From positions 6,314,937-6,378,936 of the forward strand of contig CM069436.1 of assembly GCA_035610365.1 (NCBI GenBank): a DNA stretch of 64,000 nt, given 5' to 3'. Within the stretch, counting starts at the first letter, position 1; each line of letters opens with the position of its first letter. Shown here one piece after another: positions 46,200-58,269 of the stretch. The notes under the pieces were generated by a model. That model was not told where the DNA came from and searched no databases. It saw nothing but the letters and a program-made list of their open reading frames with translations. A program made the position numbers and the translations under genes. The stretch is from Aquatica leii. Lineage: Eukaryota > Arthropoda > Insecta > Coleoptera > Lampyridae.

Positions 46200-47260
46200 G
46201 CTGCATGCGGCTTTTCTCCCAACTCATAGTGCGGAAACTATACTTTTTGTTAGGAGAGATGACGCAGATGGATAGTACTACACATAGAACGGAAAATTAA
46301 GCTAAATTGACTAGGAACGTGTTTACAAGCCGCGTCAAAACCATTGATAATGGCAAGCATTCAGGCAACATTTCATCACGAAAATGTACACTTAGTTTCT
46401 CGAAAACCAACAAAACACTAATATAAATCGCGTTTGTTGTCTTGGCAACCTGAGAAAAGAACTGTAGTGCAGGTTGCATCGTTCATAAGTACATATGAAA
46501 AACAATAGCCATGCGGCGTTCGCTATCCGGTGATCTATCTATTTGGGTCGACCTCTAGAGAACGTGGAAACTAGCTTAAGCACAGATTAGGCGTCGATTT
46601 ATTTTGACGCAGAACATTAGTCTCTTATTAAGAGGGGAGGGGTGCTTAAACACTATTTCCGACTCAAATACCAGCTAACATCATCCAGAAATAAAGAATC
46701 AGAAAGGAGGGTGCCACTCCGAAGTAGCACTGAACTGCCGACTTTCTAGTTGGAATTAGGTTGTAAAAACTGCGTTGGAGCTTATTACAACGCCTACCGT
46801 ATAACAAAAGAACGAAGTGCAAGGATCAGCACCTAGGAATAGCTTTAATAGATGCGATAGATTGCATGGCACTCCGGGCTTGCAAAATACCGCATACCCC
46901 GGTGCGGTCATACTTATGACTCGCTCTCAGGCTTTATTTTTCACTTCTACTTATTGGATGATATAGATTTGATGCAAAATTTTGAAAATAATTTCAGGAT
47001 AATTTCACAAAATTAACAAAAACTGTAAAAATCAAATCAATCGTTGTGAGGATGTTAAAGAAAACGTAAATGCCATAACAGCAAATACTTCTAGAAATTT
47101 CTAAAAATTAGCTGTTTAGTTTTATTTTCCAAAATCCTTTAAGAGCAACAGCTGATGCATCCTTACCGTCTTCAAATAGTCCTTGGGTTTTTTCTTGAAG
47201 TTTTTCTGTAGAGAATGAAATATTTTAAATGGGTTTTACACAGGTTAACTAAAGAAAAAC
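46200..47260. other. Patchy non-coding stretch with short hairpins
   Basis: No identifiable gene. GC-richer patches at about 46500-46920 include GCGTC-(10)-GACGC near 46591 and ACCGCA-(8)-TGCGGT near 46889. These could be the remains of an unrecognised transposon or SINE; no target duplications were found. Confidence 0.35.
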
Positions 47261-47269
47261 AAATTTTTC

Positions 47270-47410
47270 AAAACAATTTGGCAGAAGTTTTTAGAAGGTC
47301 CACTTCTGGCAATGCAACGTGATATAGAGTTCATGCATAATGGGACCCCACCACATTTTAGTCACTTTGAGAACACTTAAACAGGAACTTCGAAAATTGA
47401 TAGATAAGAC
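47270..47410 (+). pseudogene. Mariner-like transposase scrap
   Basis: Plus strand: FLEGPLLAMQRDIEFMHNGT then PPHFSHFENT. This matches the block around the second catalytic Asp (consensus FMHDGAPPHFS), here Asp to Asn. Only about 45 codons remain. Confidence 0.55.
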
Positions 47411-47734
47411 GAAGATATTGAATAAAAATATTTTGTTTTCATGAATAGTTTTATCGGTGTCGTTCAAGAGATTTTTTTAATTGAAGGTTTAAGTGTTTCA
47501 AAAATAATATTACTGTATAACTTACTTCAAAATAATAATTCAAATAATAAACTAAAAAAACTAAAACTTGAAATATGAAGAAAAATAATCAGACATACTC
47601 TGTGACATAAAAAATGCAACATCAAGAAGGCGTTAGAACTTTTGAACCGACAAACTTGGTAGAAATGATTAACTAGTCAAATTGATTAAAGTTTCAAAAA
47701 AAATTAAAGAAAAGACAAAAGCATTTTTTGTGTT

Positions 47735-48545
47735 GGACCAACCCCATTTAGTATCACACTCCGGCGCCTTTCTTAGCATGTATTCCACCAGGTGGTCGAC
47801 TTCTTCCTGAGGTATTGCATCTTAGACAATTTGTAATTCATGCCGGAGAGCTTCTAGTGTCTGTGGAGGATTGGCTAATTGCTTCTTCTACCCATCATGT
47901 CTCACACATGTTCGATTAGCGAAAGGTCGAGAAATCTGGGTGGCCACGGCAAGATATTGACGTTAGCCACTTTGAAGCGCTCTATAGAATGCTTTGCAAT
48001 GTGGGGACAAGCATTATCCTATTGGGAAATCGGGTCCTGGAAGGATATGGGGATCTTACCACTTTATCAACACATAGATGGGCATTCATATTCTCTTGGC
48101 TGAATACCAACTGTGACCTACTTCTATAAACAGTAGCACCCCATACCATAATCCCCACAGTGTGGTGTACAGAAAACTGCACATCGTGACGTTCTCCACG
48201 TCTACGTCTGACCATCCTGCGACCATCGTGCATTCCCAAGCAGAATCAAGATTCGTCACTGAAGACCACTCTATAGTATTCCACGTCCTAATCCAGTCGT
48301 AAGGCGCACTACTCCAAACGTTGCTGTCGATGACGAGTCGTCAGCGGAAGCACAAGATGTGGTCGATAGGACTGCAAGTCAAAAGCTTTAATTCGACGGT
48401 AAATTGTACGAAAGGTTACAGGACGTCCTTCATTTTGAAACCATTGAACGATTATTGATCTTGTACTCGAGAATCTTTTAATGCCGTTAATCGAAGATGG
48501 CGGTCTTGGCTTTCCACTTCTTCGCAATCTGTTTCTCTTCAATAT
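47735..48545 (-). pseudogene. Tc1-like transposase, broken
   Basis: Minus strand: RNRLRRSGKPRPPSSINGIK, IIVQWFQNEGRPVTFRTIYR and LTTRHRQQRLE (bipartite HTH DNA-binding domain). Then SVTNLDSAWE-type sequence with GMHDGRRMVRRRRGERHD and HHTVGIMVWGATVYRSRSQL (DDE catalytic region), and NPPQTLEALRHELQIV, IPQEEVDHLVEYMLRKAPEC (C terminus). Several frameshifts and stops; the N-terminal first HTH is missing or replaced by the LINE's 3' end. Confidence 0.8.
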
Positions 48546-49094
48546 GCGAATAAATCTTTCACATTTAGCTAAAACTTAGGTAATTGATATTTTCTAAATT
48601 GTGATCAATTGCGATTTCTGGTATAAAGACCAGACCATATTTATTTGTTTATGAATTAATTATATTGCGATTTTCTATTAGTGTGAGTTCCTTACCACGG
48701 AAAGCTTTAAACCCGGCCCTTTAGTCCGTAACTGACAAAAGTTGTCAGCTCCTAGTCAGCAGATCACAACTGGTTCTGTATCGTATGCCCAAGTAACTTG
48801 GTCAAGCAAAATTGCCACAGTTGTGATCGTTCCAAAGCTTGAAACAAACTTTAAAACAGCTGACGAGATTAATACAAGTCTAATGAAGGTCTCAAATCCT
48901 ACCACGCTCGTCTACGACTAGACCGAGTGACAAAAGTTGGACGAAACTTCGTTCGCCCGGAGTCCAAAAAAACAGACCTGTCTAAAGGAAAAACCAGCAC
49001 TATGTTACCGATATATTAGCTCAGACATTTTCTTTCATTCGAATTCTTTCGACTGTAGTGTGACCGCAATGAAAACACTGATATCCTTCCAAGC

Positions 49095-51632
49095 CTGCCT
49101 GCTCTTATACTTCTTTTGTAATTTGCTCTGCCTGCCACTGCCTGCACATAAAAACTGTATGCTCGGAATCATCTATATCATCCCCGCAAAGGAAACAAGA
49201 TGGGTTCTCCTTCTTCCGGCCAGGTCAAAGTATCCGTGCCCGGTGAAAACTTGTATGCTGTAGTAATGTAGGTCTCCAAGTTTCCTCTCTGTTCACGTGC
49301 GTAGGATGGGATCAGCATTCTGGTCCAGACTGCTTTAGTGTATTCTGACCATCTGGTTTGTCAAGCTCGAAGCGTCAATTCCTTTCTGGCTATCTTCGTC
49401 ATACTCTTTTAGGCGTTACAGTGCTTGCTAATAAGTCTATAGGCGGAATGACGGCGAGTATCCTGGCGATGTCCCCAAGGGCAGTTTTCTCTGCATTTTT
49501 TTTACCATGCTCCTTAAACTTCCGTTCTTAAAGATATTATGCTACATTTGTACTGAATACAGAACTGTATTTAGCACCGCAGTCACGATTATCTTCCTGG
49601 TAGTTTGTTTTAGCCTTTTGACTCTTGTCGTTAATTTGCTCAAACCCGCTTCTCTTTTACTAGCCTTCTCCATAACGTTTGCAAGATGACAACCGAAAAT
49701 TAAACTGCTGTCTAGCGTCACACTGACATCATACTGACCTTTGTTTCTACCAGCATCAGACCGTGTAAGAACCGTATAGGACTTCTAAAACCTGGTTCAT
49801 TCCATCTTCTAATTCCTGAGGGGTACGTCCCTGTCCAAAAATCACCAGGTCATGTTAGGGTAATTTGTGTCGGTAGTTTGATGGTTACGAGATTGTAAAA
49901 AATATTCCATAAAGTGGGGCTCAAAATGGATCCCTGTGAGACCCCACATGTAACCTTATGGTACAGCCCGTTATTGAATTTGTCTAACTATATAACGCTT
50001 TTATCCGATAGCTAGCTAACAACGGTTCTGACTAGATGTGCATCGATTCCTCTACGTAGCATTTTGTCTAAGATTCTTGGCCACTATATTTCTAGTCCGC
50101 CACGTACCTTCCTTGGCCAACTTATGGATTTTCATCAGCGCGTCAGTAGTGGAGTAGATCCACACCTAAAGCCAAATTGTGCTGGCGATAGACCTATCGA
50201 CTCAAACTCTTTTTGCAGTCTACACAGGTGTAGTTTTTTATATTATTTTGCGCGGCTTTCGTCGGTTGGGAAATTCTCGACTACAAATCCGTTATTGTAG
50301 ACTCTTAGTAGTACTTCCGAATGTTCTTTCACTAGAATCTTTACACATTCCATTGGAATGCCATCAAGTCGAAAGAATTTCTTATTCCCAGCTTTCCTGA
50401 TAGCCTTCTCCAATTCTTCCTTGGTGAAACTGCAGGAGGTCCTTGTATTGTCGCTCTTAAACTGCATTATGGGGTGCGCAGGAAAAAGTTTTGTTATAAT
50501 GTGAGCCGCTTCTTTGCATGTCTGCGGGTTTTATCACTTCCCAGTTTCAGTTTTTTTGACATAATTTTGTATGCTGAACCCAGGGGTACTATCCAACTCT
50601 ACACACAGCTCGTTCCAAGCATTTTTTTGCCTTGTCTATGTCTTGTTTGTATAACTTAATTTTAATTTCTTGGTATAACCTGTAGACATCTGCTTTGGCT
50701 CGAAAATCGCAGCGTTTGGCTATTCTTGTCTACCTCCTTCTTACGGTGATGCATTTCTTGCGTTGTAGTTCCAGATTTTTTGTCCACCAATAGAGTGTAT
50801 TGTATCTCTTTCCTCCTTTCGATCGAGGCATAAAGGTAGTCGTCAAGGCTTTTGTGAGATGCTCAGTGTTTAGCCCTTTTGTGCGTTGCTCAGTGTTTAG
50901 CCTCTATTATCAATGAGGCTATCCCTTAATGCGCAGCTGTAATTCGCTAAATTGACCTTATTGAAATTCCAACGGAAGTTACTTACAGACTGAGGGCTTT
51001 GTTGTATTTTGTTACTTTTTGTGTCTATAACAAATAGGATATAATTCTGGTTGCTGAGACTGTCTTCCAACAACATTTCTCACTCAACCCCTCTAAATGT
51101 TATAACCTTAAAGCACAGATTGATGTCGATATATAAGCTGTTCGCTTCGCACGCAAATGTGGGCTTGAATCCCTTGTTAAGAAGGATCATGTCTGTTGTG
51201 GCCGCCCAGTTGAGAATCTTGTCCCCCTTTGACACGTGCGCTTAGCCTCCCATTCAACCGCTTTCGCGTTAAAGTAACCAGCAATTACTTTTGAATCTGC
51301 GGTACTTCTCGCAATTATAAAGACATCGTTTACGTTCACACTAAAATCACTATCACTAACGTTCGACGATATGTAGCAGTTAAAGATGTTGATATCTACC
51401 ACTAAAGAACTGTAAATGACTTTCTGACCAAGCATTTCGTCCCTAGATTTGTATTCCTAAGATAAATAGCTACCCTCGACTGCGCATCCATTAGTAGTAG
51501 TGCATTCTTAGCCATGTTAAAAGTTTGCTTTATTAATCAAAATCACGTCTGCTTTATATTTTTCGGCTACAATAGGGACTAGCGATTGAGCCGCCCTTCT
51601 GCGACCAATGTTAATTTGCATTATTCTAATTG
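49095..51632 (-). pseudogene. R1-like ORF2 (endonuclease-RT)
   Basis: Right to left: MQINIGRRRAAQSLVPIVAE, YKADVILI (endonuclease start), NIFNCYISSNVSDSDF and VIAGYFNAKAVEWE (GDFNAK changed to GYFNAK), FTKEELEKAIRKAGNKKFFR then LDGIPMECVKILVKEHSEVL (RT motif 1, 50243-50467), and a late zinc-binding end, DDSEHTVFMC-like, near 49160. The RT catalytic block lies in frameshifted sequence at about 49830-49930 (GVSQGSILSPTLWNIFY-type). Multiple stops. Confidence 0.7.
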
Positions 51633-51639
51633 CTTCTAT

Positions 51640-52816
51640 GTTTGTTGTTGTAGTTCGTGGACACTCTCATGTCATACATGTGTCTCTTAAATTTAGGGCA
51701 GACCATTGTCCACAGAGAGTGGTCCGGGCTGTCACAGTTTGCGCAGTACTTACTTTTGGCACAATTTGCCTTGGATTGCCTCTCCTTACCACAGTATCGG
51801 CTTCCTCCTATTCTGTCTTTTGCAGTTTTTGTTTACGCGCCCAGTCTCCCAACATCTACCACACTTTACAGCTTCCACTTTTTCGAGAATTCGATATGAA
51901 TTGAAGCCTACTCTAATAAATTTACTCTATAGCAGTTGTTTTGCTGTTTTTGACGCAGCTGTGACCGTAATGGATTGTAAATCCCACTTAGCTGGTCTCA
52001 GCTTAGCCAGTTTGAGTTTATCTGCCTTTTCTTCCCTAACTGAACTTACTAAGGTTTTCCTAACTTCGTCGCTCGCGGTGACCTCGTCTAGGTTATGGAT
52101 ATGCACAGTACAGCTTGACTCCTTTAATGTGCATATTGACCCTGAAACCTCCGTATTAACCTTAGATCTAATTGTCTCCAGCACCTCTTGGTTGTTTGAG
52201 GCTATCAGTACGTGGCCACTTTTAGTTTTCCTAACGGACTTAAAAAAGTGTTTACAGTTGTAGTCCTAACGACAGCTTTGACGCCTCTAAGCAGGTCCGC
52301 GTACGATTTTTCGTCGTTTTTTATTAACAACATACCCGTCTTACTAATCGTGCTGACTAGTGTTATCTCTTTTTCTTCCTACTGCGATTGCAACTTGTAG
52401 AGAGTGACGAGAAGCGTAACCTTTGTCTCCCTAAAGACAAACTCGCCGATATTCCTCACAGGAGTGAATTCATTGCCTACAACTACTAGCTTTAGATGCT
52501 TTAAACTAGCTGCCTGAGGTCGATCTCTAACCTTGGTTGGCGCAAGGAACGCTGTTTTTGGCCATGTTTTTTTGTTCCCCGTCGTCCGTTCACCAAGAAA
52601 CGTATACTTTACAGTGCCTTTTTGCTCATTGCCTATATCGTCTTTGATTATGTCCACGTTTTTTGTTTTTATAATATTACCAGGTGTCAGCGCACTTTCT
52701 CTCAGGATGTCAGTTACCTTGACCGAAATATCATCTTCGCCTCCAGGTACGAGAAAAATAATATTGTTACTGTCTAACTTCGATTGTAACAAAAAGTAAT
52801 GCTTCAAATTTTCCAT
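51640..52816 (-). pseudogene. R1-like ORF1 (gag-like, zinc knuckles)
   Basis: ATG at 52816 opens a 145-codon frame. The next segment (51927-52184) reads CTVHIHNLDEVTASDEVRKT, a conserved R1 ORF1 block. Near 51690-51860 come zinc knuckles: KCWETG...NC and YCANCDSPDHSLWTMVCPKF (C-x2-C-x4-H-x5-C). The protein would bind the LINE RNA. Frameshifts between segments inactivate it. Confidence 0.7.
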
Positions 52817-52944
52817 GGATACTGGATTATTTTGAATTAAATTTTAATCAATTACTACCTTTGACTAGTAAAACATTTCTGCTAAGTTTGGTTCAAAAAT
52901 TCTAACGTCTTCCTGGTGTTGAATTTTTTATGTCACAGAGTATA

Positions 52945-54638
52945 TTTACAGATTTATAACTAAGGTCGTAGGAATTCTATCGTACTTATTAAAATTCATT
53001 TTAATTTGAAAATGTTTCAATCTACAAATTGGAGGGAAGAGGTAAAGAGGTAACGCTTGTGTGTTTGTATGTATGAGATAATCTCTGAAACTATTTTCAG
53101 AGTTAACATAGACAATATATTATCTTGTTAAATTAAAGGGCTATTCATGGTGACCTATTTTACAACTAAAATCGATTACAAAATAACCAAGCCTTGCGTT
53201 TTTTTTTTACAAACAAACGCTTCCTTAAAAATCCGAGACGACTTATATCTGTATGTTAAGGTTAATACACGAATTGATAAAATATGACTAAGAGTTCCCT
53301 TTAAAACTAGTTTTAATTTATCACAGAAAATTTAAGTAGGTAATCTTAAATTCTAATATTTATTTGTTTACTATCGAGGAAATTTTATGTAGATAAAAAC
53401 TGCCTATTACACAACATTGTTTGTACAAGTAGTTTAAATTTTGTTTTTCAAAAACAATAGTTATTAATTTCACGATTAACTGTGTAAATTAACGTCCAAT
53501 TTAGACAGGAACGAGTTGAATTCAAAATGTTATTGCTCGAAAAGAGACTACAAGGCCCCCAAGTCTCAAAATCTCTCAAAAATAGTTTGACGTTTATGTT
53601 GACAAGTACGCAAAAGCTGTCAAAGACGATTTGCTAAAGTCAAAAATTAGTATGTATGAGAGTTAAGAACAATAAGATAAAATACGCTTTAGTGTAAGCG
53701 TGTGGCAAAGAAACCACTGGGTAAGGTGCGTTTGTCTACGAGATAGGTAGATACGCACTGTACGTACGTGTCCGGAATAATGTTGGCGTTGACAAAATGG
53801 GGAAAACAAGACTTTGTACTATCGTAAACATGTCAACAAAAGAGTTTAATTTCTTCTGCAAGTAGACACAGGAAAATTTAGAGACATCGACGCGTCGTAT
53901 TATCACTTGAACCAATAAGATCTAGACAATTTTTTAAGAAAACTCTTGTATACGTTTTGTTTGTAAAATATTTTGACATAACGATGTCGTAGTTCAATAA
54001 TTTACCCAAATTGTTATATAAATCTTTCATATGTTCATAATAAATATTCATTCGCATAATATAACTTTTTGTTATATAAAACAAACTCATTCAGAACACT
54101 TCCGCAAATTTATTTTTTATGTAAAATTAAAAATGTTCAAAGTTTACCCAACTTAACGTGTATACGCTTCCTTTCCTCGTATTTGTTTTAATAATGATTT
54201 CTCGCCTTTTTTTGCTAAATAAATATTTGCATAATTATGTAATTGTTAAATATTGAATTTTTTTTAAAAATCACACCATTTCGTGAATGAAAAATGCTAA
54301 TGACCACAAATTTTAGTGTTGTTTACATATACAACGATTTTAAAAGTTAAACTCAATTGAGAAATAGGAAATTGTTATTGTTATGTAATTGTAAAGTCGA
54401 CATTAATTTCTTACATTGTTAGAATCAAGTTCTTACGTTATAAGTTTATACAAAACGGTGTTAATCCACATCTAACATTACTTGAATTTGATTACATTGT
54501 AAGCTAAAATATATGTAGAAAACGATTTTAATTTGTGAAATAATTAAATAATAATAATAAAGTGCAAATGCACACTTTTACTGTATCGCTTTTTGTAAAC
54601 TTAATCGAATTTTCTTTGAATTGAAATGTTTGTTTCAG
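52945..54638. other. Non-coding upstream region of the Patched-family gene
   Basis: No coding frame. A locally GC-richer stretch at about 53690-53840 contains AAACCACTGG then GTAAGG (53717-53730), a possible donor. It could be a 5' non-coding exon of the gene that starts coding at 54639. The last bases before 54639, TTGTTTCAG, form an acceptor site. Confidence 0.4.
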
Positions 54639-55204
54639 ATGGGTTTGCGATGCCTAGACGACTTTTTAAATCGATCTTTCTTTAAACTTGGATTACTTGT
54701 TGGTCGTCATCCAGGTTACTTTCTTATTGTTCCTGTGCTACTCTTCCTTTTATGCCTTACTGGATACCAACGTATACATTACAACATTGACCCGGAGTAT
54801 CTTTTCAGTCCGGTTAATGGTCCGGGAAAATACGAAAGAGCGGTTGCAGAAGAGCATTTCAAACTCAATTACACAAATCGGTTTAATGTAGCGAGAATTA
54901 CTAGAGCAGGTGCGTATTTAAACAAAATTTGTTTAATACAACATGTGCAACATAGATTTTCTTTTTTCTAAAATTATTTGTATTTCTAGGTCGTTTCGGA
55001 CGAGTAATTGTAACATCGAGTACGTCGAACAAAAACATGTTGAGAAAAGAGGTGTGGAAAGAAATGCGATTATTAGACAATTTAATACAAAACATCACAG
55101 CTTCTTACGACGATGAATATTTTTCGTATAAAGATATTTGTGCAAAATGGGGTTCGGACTGTTTTCAAAATAATATTTTAAATTTGGATTATATTATGGA
55201 CGAG
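54639..55204 (+). CDS. Patched-domain (Patched-related/PTCHD-like) membrane protein, first two coding exons
   Basis: Exon 54639-54909 and exon 54990-55204 encode the first 162 residues. The ATG follows the acceptor TTTGTTTCAG directly, so a non-coding exon lies upstream. Splice sites: GCAG|GTGCGT (phase 1), TTTCTAG|GTCG, GACGAG|GTGAGT (phase 0). The protein starts MGLRCLDDFLNRSFFKLGLL, then GRHPGYFLIVPVLLFLLCL (first membrane helix, about residues 24-45) and YNIDPEYLFSPVNGPGKYER, a signature of Patched-related and Ptchd proteins. RFGRVIVTSS and DEYFSYKDICAKWGSDC belong to the first extracellular loop. These are sterol-sensing/RND-type transporters with 12 helices. The remaining ~80% lies beyond an intron longer than 8.8 kb. 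Both exons are free of stops. Confidence 0.85.
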
Positions 55205-56234
55205 GTGAGTAAAAACACAAGTTTGTTTACAACAAAAACAAAAATTATTGAAAATTTGTTATATAATCTAAGTGCGTGTGTAATTTTTTTTAATACATAC
55301 AAACAAGTGAGCCTCACCCACATAAGCTCACGGAAGAGTGAAACTTCTTTGCTAATTAATTTCTTTAATTTTTATTTATCGATGAGAAAGTAAAATGTTC
55401 CTGGGACTTTGCCATTTTAAATTAACTGGGCACTGTTTTATTTTATATTAATGATGTTTTATATTCTATATAAAGTTCGTTTATGTCTCTTTGATTTAAA
55501 ATTGAAGATTAGAATAGCTCATTTCAAAAGAAACGTCAGAAATGTAAATAAAAAAATATAGTTGCGACTATGCTGTACCCTTTTCAAGTTTACCCACGCT
55601 AACGAAGTTTCATTTAAAAAAAAATAATAAGTGAACGTACTGTTAAATAAAGTTTGGATTATACACTGTAAAAATCAACACAAGCTTAGCATTTTTTGCA
55701 GAATACTATACAGATTAAATTATGTTAATTTAAATTAATTTTTTGTGCTACCAAAATGATCTAGTACTCCGCTAGAATGAAAATTTGATACTTTTGGTTC
55801 TTTACGCTGCTATACGCTAGCAAAATTTTGTCATAACTTAAATTCAGAAGCCTAGTTCCGTATGATTCCATAATCGGGTCGCAAGTTTCAGTGTGCTAAT
55901 TCTAAAATAAGTTAAAAATGCGCCAAAACGGTTGGAAACTATTAATGGAAGATACCGTTAAATGAATCGGTCACTAAAATTGCTAAAACTATAAAGAAAA
56001 AAATACTTAGATATAAAATGATATCACAAGTAAGTTGCTTGTAGTCAAACAATAAATAGTCATAACCGAAAGTATGACAACGACTTGTCTCCAGATTATA
56101 TTGCAAAATTAGTGTTATTAACCAACATTTCCAATAACATGTACTCCCAGTTATCAACTCCAGCGTAAGAAATTTAAGTGACATGTACCATTCTAAATTA
56201 GTAAACACGTGGCGGCTTCTCAAATTGATATCAC
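55205..56234. other. Start of long intron, with an old copy of the array block
   Basis: After the donor at 55205 no further Patched exon appears. At about 55850-56080 there is a diverged copy of part of block A (CGCAAG...GTGTGCTAAT, then GGAAACTATTAATGGAA, CTAAAATTGCTAAAA, GATATCACAA and AATAAGT-type sequence). It has no associated hairpin, so the family predates the array on its right. Confidence 0.5.
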
Positions 56235-56970
56235 AACGGGAAAAAACGATGTAAAGGTCAATGTCAAATTTAACATATTTAGTAATAAATGTAGTACCAA
56301 CATATTTCTAGTGATTCCAAATTTTTTAAATTTTAAAAAAGTGTTACGTGGCAGGCAGGCGACTAGCTCAATAGAATTCGGCGAGAGGATCGCAAGCCTC
56401 GGTGTGCTAATCATGAAGGAATTTGAAAAAGCGCCAAAGCGGTGGGAAACTATTAATGGAAAATTCCGTATAAATCTGTTCAACACTGAAAGAGAACAAA
56501 TGACAAAACACAGCTTATTACAAAAAATATATTTATTAACAACAAAAGAGAGAAGTTAAAAAAATTACAATATATAGTAACAATTAAAATTTTGTCTATA
56601 AACATCACAGTTAATAATCCCCGGAGAGTAAGCAACACAGCATACATAAAATTAGTGTGGTCGAATTAAACTTTGATTCGATGCAAAATTAGTGGATTCG
56701 TAACCAGAAGCAAATCGCACTTAGAATGCATTCAAACGGTAATTGTACAAATAAATTTGCGTTCTTTAGCCGGGATAACACTTATGCCTACGTCGCATAT
56801 ACTTCACGTTTGGCTAATAAAAATTAAAGAAATGGTACTCAAGATTGTCCAGTCATGTTAATAGCTATCGGCATACTTAATTCGCCTCCTAAAATTGCTA
56901 AAAGTATAAATAAAGAAGTAATTACATATAAGATATCACAAATAAGTTTCTTGTAAGTCTACCAATAAAT
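56235..56970. repeat. Array block A, copy 1
   Basis: A ~740-bp block matching 58270-58980 at about 80-90% by eye. Shared text: GATGTAAAGGTCAATGTCAA, GGCGACTAGCTCAATAGAAT, CAACACTGAAAGAGAACAAA, CAGTTAATAATCCC and GGTACTCAAGATTGTCCAGT. It leads directly into a hairpin monomer at 56971. An ORF of 116 codons (56209-56559) crosses it but is not conserved in copy 2. Confidence 0.75.
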
Positions 56971-58269
56971 CGTTACTCTCGTCGAAAGTTTCATAGCATA
57001 ACTCACTCACATTTACCTTCCTTAAGCTATGCTTTACTTTCGACGCTTGTTACCTAAAGACTATTTTGTGCGCTGTCAACATCGCAAATTTTTTTAAGTT
57101 ATTTTTTTTAAAGTAATTTTACAAAAGACATCACAAAATTAAGTACGTTACTCTTGTCAAAAGTTTCATAGTTCAACTTACTCACACGCAACGCGGTTTC
57201 GCGTCGCATTAAGATTTGTTATACTATGATTTACTTTCGACGCTTGTTACTTAAAAGCTATTTTGTGCACTGCCAACATCGCAAGCGTCAATATTCGTTC
57301 GTTAGTGTAGTTACTTAATGGATGAAAAAGCTCTAGAGCGGCAAAATTAAAAGTAGAGTTTCACGTAAAAGTAATTGTTCAAATTCAAATATATGAACGA
57401 GTATGCAACAGGCGAAAAAAGTCAGTTAAAAAATCTTAAAATGCAGTTAAAATTGAAATAAACAATGTTAAAGTCAATGTCAAATGACAGATTTAGTAAT
57501 AAATGCGGTACCAATATTATGTTTATGGTGATCTCATTTTTTTTAAGTTAAAAAAACTAATTTAAAAAAAGCACAACATCAAAAAATTAGATACATTACT
57601 CTCTTCAAAAGTTTTATAGCATTACTTAGTCACACGCAAAGCGATTTCGCGTCGCATTTACGTTTGTTATGCTATGCTTTACTTTCGACGCTTGTTACTT
57701 AAAAACTATTTTGGGCATTGCCAACATTGCAAACGTCAATATTCGTTCGTTAGTGTAGTTACTTAATGGGCGAAAAAGCTCTAGAGCGGCAGAATGAAAA
57801 GTAAAAATCCACGTTAAACTAATTGTTCAAAGTCAAATATTATATTAGAACGAGTATGCGACAGGTGGAAGTCATTTAAAAAATCTTAAAACGATCTAAA
57901 TTTAACAAATTTAGTAATAAATGTAGTACCAACATTATGTTTTTGGTGATTATATTTTTTTTATTTTTTGAAAAAAGAATAAAATTGTACAAAAAATAAT
58001 GTACGTTACTCTCGTCGAAAGCTTCATAACATAACTCACTCACATGCAACGCTCGCGTAGCATTAACGTTCGTTATGCTATGCTTTAGTTTTGACGCTTG
58101 TTACGTTCGTTAGTGTAGTTACTTAATGAGTGAAAAAAGTTTTAGAGCGGCAAAATGTAGAATGTAGTAGAAATCCACATAAAACTAAGTGTTTAAAATC
58201 AATTATTATATTAGAGCAAGTATATGAGAGGTAGAAGTCATTTAAAAAAATGAAATTCAGTTGAAATTG

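Larger units (their letters stand above)
48700..52816 (-). mobile_element. R1-like LINE with both ORFs, nested in the Tc1 element
   Basis: ORF1 starts at 52816 (MENLKHYFLLQSKLDSNNII) and ORF2 runs from about 51630 to about 49095. The 3' end lies between about 48560 and 49050 and cannot be fixed. It is the most complete R1 copy in the window, though heavily mutated. Confidence 0.7.
47598..52940 (-). mobile_element. Tc1-like transposon containing an R1 LINE
   Basis: Inverted repeats: CTCTGTGACATAAAAAATGC from 47598, and its mirror ending TGTCACAGAG at 52940, both bordered by TA. The repeats match over about 50 bp. A minus-strand Tc1 transposase occupies 47735-48545. The rest, about 4 kb, is an R1 LINE inserted between the transposase and the right repeat. 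Without the LINE the element would be roughly 1.3 kb, a normal Tc1 size. Confidence 0.85.

Noticed and set aside
55205-55393. Continuation of the second Patched exon through the donor site
   Set aside because: The frame past 55204 becomes Lys/Asn/Phe-rich and lacks family motifs, and GAG|GTGAGT is a strong donor.
56209-56559. 116-codon plus-strand ORF in array block A
   Set aside because: The frame is not kept in the second copy of the block (58270-58980), and the composition is that of AT-rich non-coding DNA.
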